Positions 18,401 through 23,933 of a stretch of 27,878 nucleotides of DNA are shown one piece after another. This stretch comes from Bacteroides sp. OM05-12 (GTDB lineage: Bacteria; Bacteroidota; Bacteroidia; Bacteroidales; Bacteroidaceae), in contig NZ_QSUN01000035.1 in NCBI RefSeq assembly GCF_003438995.1, forward strand, positions 1 through 27,878. The letters are read 5' to 3'. Below the pieces are notes generated by a model. It saw only the letters and a program-made list of their open reading frames with translations. It made no database searches and was not told the origin of the DNA. Every line of letters starts with the position of its first letter. Position 1 is the stretch's first letter. A program made the position numbers and the translations under genes.

Positions 18401-18440
18401 TGCTGTTCCGTTGAATATCATAGAGGTGCAAGAGGCTTAA
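15384..18440 (+). CDS. Second tailspike-like adhesin with beta-helix and C-terminal binding domain
   Basis: A 1018-residue protein. Residues 1-220 are beta-rich (VGDIGSITVKPDNGYSF, GIYDIEVSVTDVLLG), like stacked immunoglobulin-type domains. Residues about 400-640 show beta-helix rungs (NFRFYRNLYERTG, VQISNSEGDVCYNTL, KCYNNFIYDS, NLDVFNNVVYST, ILFHNNVLV). A predicted beta-sandwich fills about 828-1018 (KIDIPAGTYKVRLFC, STYKLSVGG), similar in layout to malectin or CBM-like carbohydrate-binding domains. It is likely a receptor-binding or depolymerising tailspike; no active site can be assigned. It overlaps the previous gene by 17 bases and is followed by a bidirectional terminator. It is GC-rich in places (31 of 60 bases in 16261-16320). 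Confidence 0.85.
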   Translation: MSQIYNNKLIGGIGRVQLNTKASNSFPLVGETVTLQALTKWAQRIEFIKKQSLEGSPINETINNTSQATETTITVTTEGELQQKVRAMNFDNDGITGLFSAEKSRYLYAMQPQQLPYFDVEVSEIVRVGDIGSITVKPDNGYSFTREHTITAKIYREDEKGNPVRTLTFDTGGTVEGDTDSFSFSEASDRGIYDIEVSVTDVLLGRTLVKRINKIITITPRLAVRPSEGQQPFGIINGDHGTKIQMYRTGVNDLYATFEVPNLTFYTNINIANFPAGYDAYTLVLSKPASEDGNVYSKIRLAGNGNGGVANASGTPQFSYEHPLVITIDSPTPVEFHGSAYHCVNYDGDIHHTVWDGRGYYNLHNGIKFTKNPVTGELPTTCFQLLNGTSDAELFELEMTDVKFSAIMSKTDPNATNPIYWYGNFEQHNFWFHHNYTHDTTCEGCYLGYYTSEQVETTYTGETVSFKNLKGEAVTYVKGQKYPKKAHYLTNFRFYRNLYERTGYDGVQISNSEGDVCYNTLIGCSYKEEASQTSGLSIQSLTGKCYNNFIYDSHGPNLQIGPIGNLDVFNNVVYSTRGSGIQFLFNFATPEINPTGATSNVINNDIQILFHNNVLVTPGRTVNGRNTVQVMGVHLYDNVLANNGTLFTNMSTATLAKWNEQAVNNVIFNFDELYEKCAEYKISDYENADFRIAHDSPLARMGTGRSFDFDYQGYKNWFNSVYPVGPFMGKYIDASIADSSVRLKSVLLELDTSIDNGVKVTLTCIGTPTHYRLGESEDLSSLPWLEWTEDITYAFDSFGMKTLYAQIKKDSDVSEVMGGSINIPDTSNKIVISLGWGKALLGNKTSLFDSDNLLTRTAITTQGAVGTLYSISGDIAGTMTKVDSEGASLMSDNNKGLTTGDNSGIYPDEILERNICTSANTEKYREYKIDIPAGTYKVRLFCSTISRADADRSTYKLSVGGTETLFEKPAGFVLNSNLSTWLEQTITVGNDGFNILFGVNSSGAYIAVPLNIIEVQEA

Positions 18441-18478
18441 TTTAAGTTGAAAGCCAGTATCATTGAAGAGATATAAAG

Positions 18479-18500
18479 AAGAGGGGAAAATACCCCTCTT
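18479..18500. terminator. Bidirectional terminator between adhesin and integrase genes
   Basis: AAGAGGGG (18479-18486) and CCCCTCTT (18493-18500) form an 8-base stem with an AAAATA loop. T and A rich sequence lies on the right, giving a U-run for plus-strand transcripts, and A-rich sequence lies on the left for minus-strand ones. It separates the convergent adhesin (ends 18440) and integrase (ends 18500) genes. Confidence 0.85.
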
Positions 18501-19714
18501 TATATATCCGGAAAGTCACTTTTCAGTTTTTTGCTTTTCAACCCTAAATTCTTTCTAAAATACGCTTCAGTGGTCGTTATACTTTTATGCCTAAAGTGTC
18601 TTTGTAATTCCCATGTACTTGCACCCGCATCAACTAACTTTGAAGCTCCTGTATGTTTGAACCCATATAATTTATATTTTGACGATAATCCGAGAACCTT
18701 TCGAATTTCATAAAATCTGTTTCGAAAATTGCTTTTGCCTAAATGAACAGGACCCGGCTGTCGATTTAAAGAGAAAACATAATAATCTTGGGGATATTCA
18801 TGTAACTTATAGGTTTTTGTTATTTCCTCAAATAACTGATCGGGAATATCGACTGTTTCTGTAAGATGATTTTTTGCTATATCATTCCTGATCGTAATAG
18901 TATGAGATTCAAAGTTAATATCTCCAATTTTTAAATGGCGAAGTTCTTCGTGTGGTCGAATAGCACAATAATATTCAAACAAACAGACTAACCAAAGTTG
19001 TGGATCTTTTGCTTTCATATATACTTTTAATACCTCTCTTTCCTGATCTGGAATAGGACATGGAGATTCATCTTTTATTTTTCCTATTTGAGGTATGCCA
19101 TAAACTGGATTACGATCTATAACACCTTTGTTGCGAATAAGCCATTCAAAAAAACAATGTAACATTTGCCTATACTTACTTACAGTTCTACGGCTTAATT
19201 GATTATGGTTGGAAACATATTTGAGAAATTCAATAATATGTTGATTAGTTATAAAACTAACATGAATTTTATCTAATTTCTTAATTTCCATCCAAGAACA
19301 GAATATCCTAAACTTTGATTGGTAGGTTTGGTAACTATGCTTGATCAATTCATCTTTCTTTTCCAAAAGGAACTCACTAAGATAAGAACGGATGGTTACT
19401 ATAGATTTTTTTTCTTTACCCCAAATACGTGCAGCATGGCTATACATTATCTCATCTTCATAGATAACAGTAGGCTTATCAAACGGACTTCCGTCATTTT
19501 GAAGTTTCTCTGTTACTTCTGTGATGATCTTATTAGCATGTACATAACGCTCTTCTGCTGTTTTCAACTCAGAAAAGCCTTCATAAATCCGGAATCTCTT
19601 CATTTCATCTGTATGAGGATTCCTGCAGGAATATTCAACAAACCACTGTTTGGCTAAAATACCACCACGATCATTTAAGCGTGGCAAAATAATAATTGCT
19701 TTCTTTCTTGGCAT
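18500..19714 (-). CDS. int: Phage integrase, tyrosine recombinase
   Basis: A 404-residue site-specific recombinase. Residues 1-90 look like an arm-binding region, about 100-195 a SAM-like core-binding helical domain (RTVSKYRQMLHCFFEWL), and 215-404 the catalytic domain. Visible catalytic residues are R253 (in CAIRPHEELRHL), K281, H354 (in FKHTGAS), H376 (in RHKSI) and the nucleophile Y385 (in TEAYFRK). The second box reads H-T-G-A, so the usual arginine of HxxR is missing at that position, a variant I associate with Bacteroidetes integrases. It would insert and excise this prophage, probably at the adjacent tRNA-Pro gene. It starts 137 bases from the tRNA 3' end and is transcribed away from it. 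A palindrome TAACATGTTA (19714-19723) overlaps its start. Confidence 0.95.
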   Translation of the reverse strand: MPRKKAIIILPRLNDRGGILAKQWFVEYSCRNPHTDEMKRFRIYEGFSELKTAEERYVHANKIITEVTEKLQNDGSPFDKPTVIYEDEIMYSHAARIWGKEKKSIVTIRSYLSEFLLEKKDELIKHSYQTYQSKFRIFCSWMEIKKLDKIHVSFITNQHIIEFLKYVSNHNQLSRRTVSKYRQMLHCFFEWLIRNKGVIDRNPVYGIPQIGKIKDESPCPIPDQEREVLKVYMKAKDPQLWLVCLFEYYCAIRPHEELRHLKIGDINFESHTITIRNDIAKNHLTETVDIPDQLFEEITKTYKLHEYPQDYYVFSLNRQPGPVHLGKSNFRNRFYEIRKVLGLSSKYKLYGFKHTGASKLVDAGASTWELQRHFRHKSITTTEAYFRKNLGLKSKKLKSDFPDI

Positions 19715-19733
19715 AACATGTTAATTATTAATT
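19714..19733. promoter_or_regulatory. Palindromes at the integrase start, possible operator
   Basis: TAACATGTTA (19714-19723) is a perfect 10-base palindrome that touches the integrase start codon, and AATTA-T-TAATT (19723-19733) follows at once. Such symmetry could be a binding site for a phage regulator or for the integrase. No good TAnnTTTG box was seen upstream of the integrase; the nearest is TAGGTTTT on the minus strand at 19758-19765. A and T rich sequence makes chance palindromes common. Confidence 0.3.
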
Positions 19734-19814
19734 GGTTATTCATTTTTTGCGATATTGAAAACCTAAATAACAACATACATATTTGTACGTAGAAAGCATA
19801 CACTTATAAAACAT

Positions 19815-19845
19815 AAAGGTCTAAAGTTTAATGCTTTAGACCTTT
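19815..19845 (-). terminator. Terminator hairpin downstream of tRNA-Pro
   Basis: AAAGGTCTAAAG (19815-19826) and CTTTAGACCTTT (19834-19845) form a perfect 12-base stem with a 7-base loop, beginning 5 bases past the tRNA 3' end. On the minus strand the stem is followed by ATGTTTTAT. It fits a tRNA terminator. Whether it belongs to the host or to the phage arm depends on where the attachment core ends. Confidence 0.8.
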
Positions 19846-19850
19846 CAATG

Positions 19851-19926
19851 TCGGGGTGACTGGATTCGAACCAGCGACCACACGCCCCCCAGACGCGTAC
19901 TCTAAACCGGGCTGAGCTACACCCCG
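19851..19926 (-). tRNA. tRNA-Pro (anticodon GGG), probable phage attachment site
   Basis: On the minus strand the sequence starts CGGGGTG TA GCTC and ends TTCGAAT CCAG, then CACCCCG plus A at position 73. The acceptor stem CGGGGTG/CACCCCG is fully paired, the T-loop is TTCGAAT, and the anticodon stem CGCGT/GCGTG (with two G-U pairs) closes the loop CTGGGGG, giving anticodon GGG for proline. CCA is not encoded. The 3' end faces the integrase, so the phage probably uses the 3' part of the gene as attachment core and restores it on insertion. Confidence 0.93.
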
Positions 19927-19937
19927 AATTGCGAGTG

Positions 19938-19968
19938 CAAAAGTACATTATTACTGGGAAATAACAAA
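19938..19968 (-). promoter_or_regulatory. tRNA-Pro promoter
   Basis: Read on the minus strand: TTTG (19965-19968), 19 bases, TACTTTTG (19938-19945). This is a full match to the Bacteroides promoter pattern TTTG-N19-TAnnTTTG. The tRNA 5' end is 11 bases downstream of the box. The remainder of the region up to mazG at 20099 shows nothing else I can name. Confidence 0.8.
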
Positions 19969-20098
19969 TTTTTGGTCTCTTTTTTATTCTCAAAGATTCA
20001 AAAAGAACCAATATTTAATTAAAAGGAATAATCATATCTTATAAAGTTTTCATAATGGAACTTATCTTATTATTGAGCCTCCATTTAATATAATACGA

Positions 20099-20881
20099 TC
20101 ATTCTTTAGCTTTAGCTTCATTCCAATATTTGTCCATTTCTTCTAGAGGCATCTCCTTTAAATCTTTGCCCTGCTTTAAAGTATGTTCTTCTAAATAAGT
20201 AAAACGACGAATAAATTTCTGATTAGTACGCTCCAAAGCATTATCCGGATTTATCCCATAAAGACGTCCGGCATTGATAACGCTAAAAAGGAAATCGCCG
20301 AATTCAGCTTCCGATTTATCTTTATCAAGATTGGCCAATTCTACCTGAAGTTCTCCAAACTCCTCTTTTACTTTATCCCAAACCTGTTCTTTCTCTTCCC
20401 AGTCAAACCCAACGTTGCGCGCCTTATCTTGTATGCGATAAGCTTTTATCAATGAAGGTAATGAAGTCGGTACACCACTGAGCACACTTTTATTCCCATC
20501 TTTCTCTTTCAGTTTCAATTGCTCCCAGTTCTCTGAAACCTGACCGGCTGTTTCTGCTTTTACATTTCCAAAGACATGCGGATGGCGGAATATCAGTTTC
20601 TCACACAAGCTATCACATACATCTTTAATGTCGAAGTCTCCGGTTTCAGAGGCAATCTTTGCATAAAATGCAACATGCAATAATACATCACCCAATTCTT
20701 TACGTACATCCTTCATGTCATGTTTCATCAGAGCATCTGAAAGTTCATAAACTTCTTCGATTGTATTTGTCCGTAAACTTTCATAGGTCTGCTTCTTATC
20801 CCATGGACATTTAATACGCAATTCATCTAATATATCCAGGAAACGCCCAAAGGCTTCCATCTTTTCTTCTTTTGTATGCAT
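20099..20881 (-). CDS. mazG: Nucleoside triphosphate pyrophosphohydrolase MazG
   Basis: A 260-residue cytoplasmic enzyme that hydrolyses (d)NTPs to NMPs and pyrophosphate, thought to clean non-canonical nucleotides and to lower stress alarmone effects. It has both tandem MazG domains: the first with CPWDKKQTYESL (25-36), the metal-binding EExxE (E42, E43, E46) and ExxD (E62, D65); the second around EEFGELQVEL and EFGDFLFSVINAGR. The length matches the family. A TACTTTTG box on the minus strand (20902-20909) is a likely -7 element; no good -33 box is seen. It lies just upstream of tRNA-Pro in the same direction. It is a normal host gene, not phage, because it is beyond the attachment-site side of the tRNA. 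Confidence 0.96.
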   Translation of the reverse strand: MHTKEEKMEAFGRFLDILDELRIKCPWDKKQTYESLRTNTIEEVYELSDALMKHDMKDVRKELGDVLLHVAFYAKIASETGDFDIKDVCDSLCEKLIFRHPHVFGNVKAETAGQVSENWEQLKLKEKDGNKSVLSGVPTSLPSLIKAYRIQDKARNVGFDWEEKEQVWDKVKEEFGELQVELANLDKDKSEAEFGDFLFSVINAGRLYGINPDNALERTNQKFIRRFTYLEEHTLKQGKDLKEMPLEEMDKYWNEAKAKE

Positions 20882-20901
20882 AATCTCATAATTTTAGAAT
20901 A

Positions 20902-20909
20902 CAAAAGTA
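20902..20909 (-). promoter_or_regulatory. mazG -7 promoter box
   Basis: TACTTTTG on the minus strand, 20 bases upstream of the mazG ATG, matches TAnnTTTG. The upstream -33 match is poor. Confidence 0.5.
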
Positions 20910-20984
20910 GGTAAAAAGCCCAGATCTCACATCTCTTCAAACATTATTTCTAATAATACATTAGTTCATTTCAAAAAAATAGAT

Positions 20985-20992
20985 TATGTTTG
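20985..20992 (+). promoter_or_regulatory. -7 promoter box of the sensor-receiver gene
   Basis: TATGTTTG matches TAnnTTTG, with a TTAG at 20961-20964 exactly 20 bases upstream as a weak -33 box. The start codon at 21041 gives a leader of about 40 bases. Confidence 0.5.
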
Positions 20993-21040
20993 CATATTAT
21001 AATATATGTAGAAATGTAATATTTATTAAAAGAAGACACT

Positions 21041-22777
21041 ATGTCTTTCCAGAAAAAAAAATATTTATTTATAGTCTTGTTACTTTGCATTTTTACTATG
21101 AAATGCACTCTTGCTTTTGCAAAAAAAACTGCAAAAGACAATTATCGAATTTTGGTGATTCATTCTTATGAACCGAACTACCCGGTTTATCCTCATTTCA
21201 ATAAATTGATTGCTGAGAATCTTAAAAAGGAGAAGATAAAGGCCGAACTTAAGTTTTTCTATTTGGATTGTGAACAATTTGTTAAAGATGAAGAATTAGA
21301 TAGGGTATATCATTTTATTGACTCTATACAGGTATGGAAACCGGATTTGATAATACTTAACGAAGATCAAGCTACTTATTCCACACTTGCTTGTTACCAT
21401 CCTTTTTTAAAAACTATTCCAATCATTTTTTCTGGGGTTAATTTCCCAAACTGGGAAACACTTCAAGACTATTCTAACGTTACCGGATTCTGGGATAAAC
21501 CGGATTACGTAGAAAATGCGGAAATGATAGAACGTTTACTGGGAAGATCACGAATCCTTTTTTTTCATGATGAGACTTTTCTCGGTAAACAAGTGGTCCG
21601 TGAAATGGCAATACAATTTACCAACAAGAAGAATCGTTTTGCAAATACATGGATATTCAATCTGTTGGAGAACAATGATTCCGTACAGATAACAAAGAAA
21701 TATTTGCCATTTCTGGAACAAATAGAGAAACGGTTCTCTCCTCCCGATACCACCACTTTTTATTATATAAACGCACGAGAGGATAAAGGCAAGAATGTAT
21801 TATGGTCATTAAGTGGAATGGTAAAACACTCTGTTTTTGTACAAACAAAATATGATTTTATCACAATGCGTATCGGGCAGTTAGCCTCTATTCCAACTTT
21901 TAGCGTTATAAGTGAAGGAGTCGGTTACAACATGGGAGTATTAGGAGGGTATATCACTACTGCCGAAATACAAGTTGAGGAAGAAATAAGTTATGCATCC
22001 AGAATATTAAAAGGAGAAAGTATTAATGAGTTGCCTATTACGCAAAGCCGCAAGAAGTATGTGGTAGATTGGCAAGAACTTAAACGATGGAACATACCTG
22101 TTTCTTCTATTCCTGCTAACTATGAGATCATTAATATTCCTGACTTTCAAAAGCACCGTATCGTATTTATTTGTTTATTTGTAGTAGGAGCGTTATTAAT
22201 TCTCATTTTTACTGTATTCTTTATTTTACGTAAAAAGAATAAGGAAAGAGAGGATGGAACAGCATCTATACCAAAAGAAGAACCGATTGTACCAGTGACG
22301 GACAATACAGATACATCTGACAATCAGCTTTCAACGGATATGGCTGATGTTCAGCAAGAAGAAATGTCCGTTTCACCTGTAATTACGATAAAAAAGCAAT
22401 CTAAGGGGGATAGTCCCGTTGTTCTGATTGCAGAAGATAATGAAGGGAATTACCTGCTTTTAAAAAGTGTTCTGAAAAAATACTGTACACTAATTTGGGC
22501 TCATAATGGTTTGGAAGCTGTTAATATAGCTAATGAAGAGAAGATAGATATAGTTTTAATGGATATAAAGATGCCAAAGATGACCGGCATAGAAGCATTA
22601 AAAGAAATCAAAAAGACACAGCCGGACCTACCTGTCATTATGCAGACTGCCTATGCGTATGATGCGGATAAACTGTTGGCATATGAGTGTGGTTGCTCAG
22701 ACTTTCTTACAAAGCCGATAGATCCTCAGGAATTAAAGGTAGCAATCAAAAAGTTTATTCCTTCGATGGATTGGTGA
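21041..22777 (+). CDS. Membrane sensor with substrate-binding-like domain fused to a receiver domain, no histidine kinase
   Basis: A 578-residue protein. Residues 1-27 are a signal peptide (cleavage after AFA). Residues about 35-340 resemble the ABC_sub_bind (PF04392) periplasmic fold: ILVIHSYEPNYPVYPHF, PDLIILNEDQAT, PIIFSGVNFPNW, NVTGFWDKPDY. A membrane segment at 374-396 is followed by RKKNKERE, a low-complexity acidic linker of about 60 residues, and a receiver domain (about 459-578) with all key residues: acidic pair E465/D466, phospho-acceptor D508 (LMDIKMP), T536 and K558. HisKA and HATPase domains, which normally sit between, are absent. It may be a receiver that needs a kinase from elsewhere, or a membrane-tied phosphate sink. 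Its end overlaps the convergent neighbour by 23 bases. Confidence 0.9.
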   Translation: MSFQKKKYLFIVLLLCIFTMKCTLAFAKKTAKDNYRILVIHSYEPNYPVYPHFNKLIAENLKKEKIKAELKFFYLDCEQFVKDEELDRVYHFIDSIQVWKPDLIILNEDQATYSTLACYHPFLKTIPIIFSGVNFPNWETLQDYSNVTGFWDKPDYVENAEMIERLLGRSRILFFHDETFLGKQVVREMAIQFTNKKNRFANTWIFNLLENNDSVQITKKYLPFLEQIEKRFSPPDTTTFYYINAREDKGKNVLWSLSGMVKHSVFVQTKYDFITMRIGQLASIPTFSVISEGVGYNMGVLGGYITTAEIQVEEEISYASRILKGESINELPITQSRKKYVVDWQELKRWNIPVSSIPANYEIINIPDFQKHRIVFICLFVVGALLILIFTVFFILRKKNKEREDGTASIPKEEPIVPVTDNTDTSDNQLSTDMADVQQEEMSVSPVITIKKQSKGDSPVVLIAEDNEGNYLLLKSVLKKYCTLIWAHNGLEAVNIANEEKIDIVLMDIKMPKMTGIEALKEIKKTQPDLPVIMQTAYAYDADKLLAYECGCSDFLTKPIDPQELKVAIKKFIPSMDW

Positions 22778-23798
22778 TGGCCAAAAGTAATTGAATCACT
22801 TCCGAATAATTTTTCTGTCCGTTGGAGATTTTATTGCTTTTTAAGTACCATTCGTAGATAATATCTTGAATGCCACCGATAGTAGGACTGTATTTCTCTG
22901 ACCAATATGCCCGATTGTCTTTATATAATTGAATGATTTCCGGCTTTATGGAATTTACCATCTGCTGTTGTTCATTCTCCGGAAGAAGATTCGATACATT
23001 CCTGAATACATGGGATAAAAGGGAAAAATAACCACTAAACCGAATCTGAGGATTATCAGACTCTGTACAAACCAGATAAGCATAAAGATTTGCTTCGGCT
23101 TCACTCGTTATCCCTAATAAATGTGCCATTTCATGTGCATAAGTAGAGGGGTATTGTGACGGCAATAAATCTCTATTCAGATTAAATTCCGAAAAGAATG
23201 GTCCCATGTAACCGGAAACGCCAACTTTAGAAATGAAAGGAGAAAACATCATAACTTTTACCCGTTGCCAGGCTTTGGGGTGTGCCAGCCCAAAAGATAT
23301 GTCCATGCGAGCATATCCCTCTTTTATGTTTAAAGCGACACTGTATTTGTCCAAGTTCGACATCGAAACATAAGAGGCATTCAGATTGGTCACATATTCC
23401 TGCAAGAAATATTGAAAGCTCTTCTGATTGTATTCTATCGGTGAGACGGATGCTCTCGTATAAAAATCTTCTCGGAAATAGTTTAATCCCCATGCAATAT
23501 AAAACCACACAGAGACCCAAAGCAGATATTCTGTAACTTTAAGCAGGGAGTGCTTCCAAGACAACCCTCTATGCCATGCCCCAAAAGGATAAACAACTAC
23601 ACCAATGATGCTCAATAGAATAAATAAATCTCCTAATGAAAAAGGAAATAGAGATGAAAAAGAAGATAATACAATAGAAATATAAGGATAAATATGTAAG
23701 GCATACCATTCTCCCATAGCCGGGAAGTATCTCGTTATCCAGATCAACAATATCAACAGACCTAAAATCACTAATCGAACCTTTTTGCTAATCTTCAT
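22755..23798 (-). CDS. DUF3810 family membrane protein, putative zinc metallopeptidase
   Basis: A 347-residue protein with hydrophobic segments at residues about 8-22, 37-70 and 88-105, then a soluble domain. It carries the motif HEMAH (H222, E223, H226), followed by LLGITSEAEAN with E233 or E235 as possible third metal ligand, the pattern of gluzincin-type zinc peptidases. DUF3810 proteins are widespread in Bacteroidetes, with no established substrate known to me. A TATTTTTG box on the minus strand (23824-23831) is a probable promoter. The 3' end overlaps the convergent sensor gene by 23 bases, so antisense effects between the two transcripts are possible. Confidence 0.88.
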   Translation of the reverse strand: MKISKKVRLVILGLLILLIWITRYFPAMGEWYALHIYPYISIVLSSFSSLFPFSLGDLFILLSIIGVVVYPFGAWHRGLSWKHSLLKVTEYLLWVSVWFYIAWGLNYFREDFYTRASVSPIEYNQKSFQYFLQEYVTNLNASYVSMSNLDKYSVALNIKEGYARMDISFGLAHPKAWQRVKVMMFSPFISKVGVSGYMGPFFSEFNLNRDLLPSQYPSTYAHEMAHLLGITSEAEANLYAYLVCTESDNPQIRFSGYFSLLSHVFRNVSNLLPENEQQQMVNSIKPEIIQLYKDNRAYWSEKYSPTIGGIQDIIYEWYLKSNKISNGQKNYSEVIQLLLAITNPSKE

Positions 23799-23823
23799 AT
23801 CATTATTCTTTAAATAATCTTCG

Positions 23824-23831
23824 CAAAAATA
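23824..23831 (-). promoter_or_regulatory. -7 promoter box of the DUF3810 gene
   Basis: TATTTTTG on the minus strand matches TAnnTTTG, 26 bases upstream of the start codon. No convincing -33 box. Confidence 0.45.
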
Positions 23832-23883
23832 ACAAAAGAAGAAATACCTTGTGCTCTTTCCTACATATTCAAAGCTTTTTTAT

Positions 23884-23891
23884 TAATTTTG
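23884..23891 (+). promoter_or_regulatory. -7 promoter box of valS
   Basis: TAATTTTG matches TAnnTTTG. If this is the promoter, transcription begins near 23897, which excludes the TTG codon at 23889 as a start and supports the ATG at 23934 for valS. Confidence 0.55.
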
Positions 23892-23933
23892 CACGCAATT
23901 ATGCGAAAATCAACTAATAACAAGATATTAAAA

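Larger units (their letters stand above)
1..19850. mobile_element. Right-hand part of an integrated temperate siphovirus (prophage)
   Basis: A continuous block of phage genes runs on the plus strand to 18440 (connector-like protein, tail proteins, tape measure, lysis genes, adhesins) and ends with a tyrosine recombinase on the minus strand next to tRNA-Pro. A 1298-residue tape measure protein with no visible tail sheath indicates a long, non-contractile tail. Terminase, portal, capsid and early genes are not here and should lie to the left. The right limit is inferred to be the tRNA 3' end near 19850; the exact junction cannot be fixed because the second copy of the attachment core is not in the window. 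Confidence 0.9.

Noticed and set aside
1..18440. Diversity-generating retroelement, often found in Bacteroides phages
   Set aside because: No reverse transcriptase and no template/variable repeat pair were seen; the adhesin C-termini are beta-helix or beta-sandwich rather than a C-type lectin fold. Such genes could lie outside the window.
18441..19850. Phage cargo or defence genes next to the integrase
   Set aside because: The space between the last adhesin and the tRNA is filled by the terminator, the integrase and 137 bases of A and T rich DNA; there is no room for a cargo gene.
19763..20011. Minus-strand open frame over the tRNA
   Set aside because: It runs through the tRNA-Pro gene, its promoter and its terminator and has no protein-like features.
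21041..22777. A frameshift or deletion in the sensor gene seen as a pseudogene
   Set aside because: The frame is intact, the linker is of ordinary low-complexity type and all receiver active-site residues are kept, so a functional fusion is more likely than decay.
23889..23933. Upstream extension of valS to TTG 23889 or ATG 23901
   Set aside because: The TTG lies in the -7 promoter box, and the extra residues do not belong to the usual ValRS N-terminus, which starts MELASKYNP.
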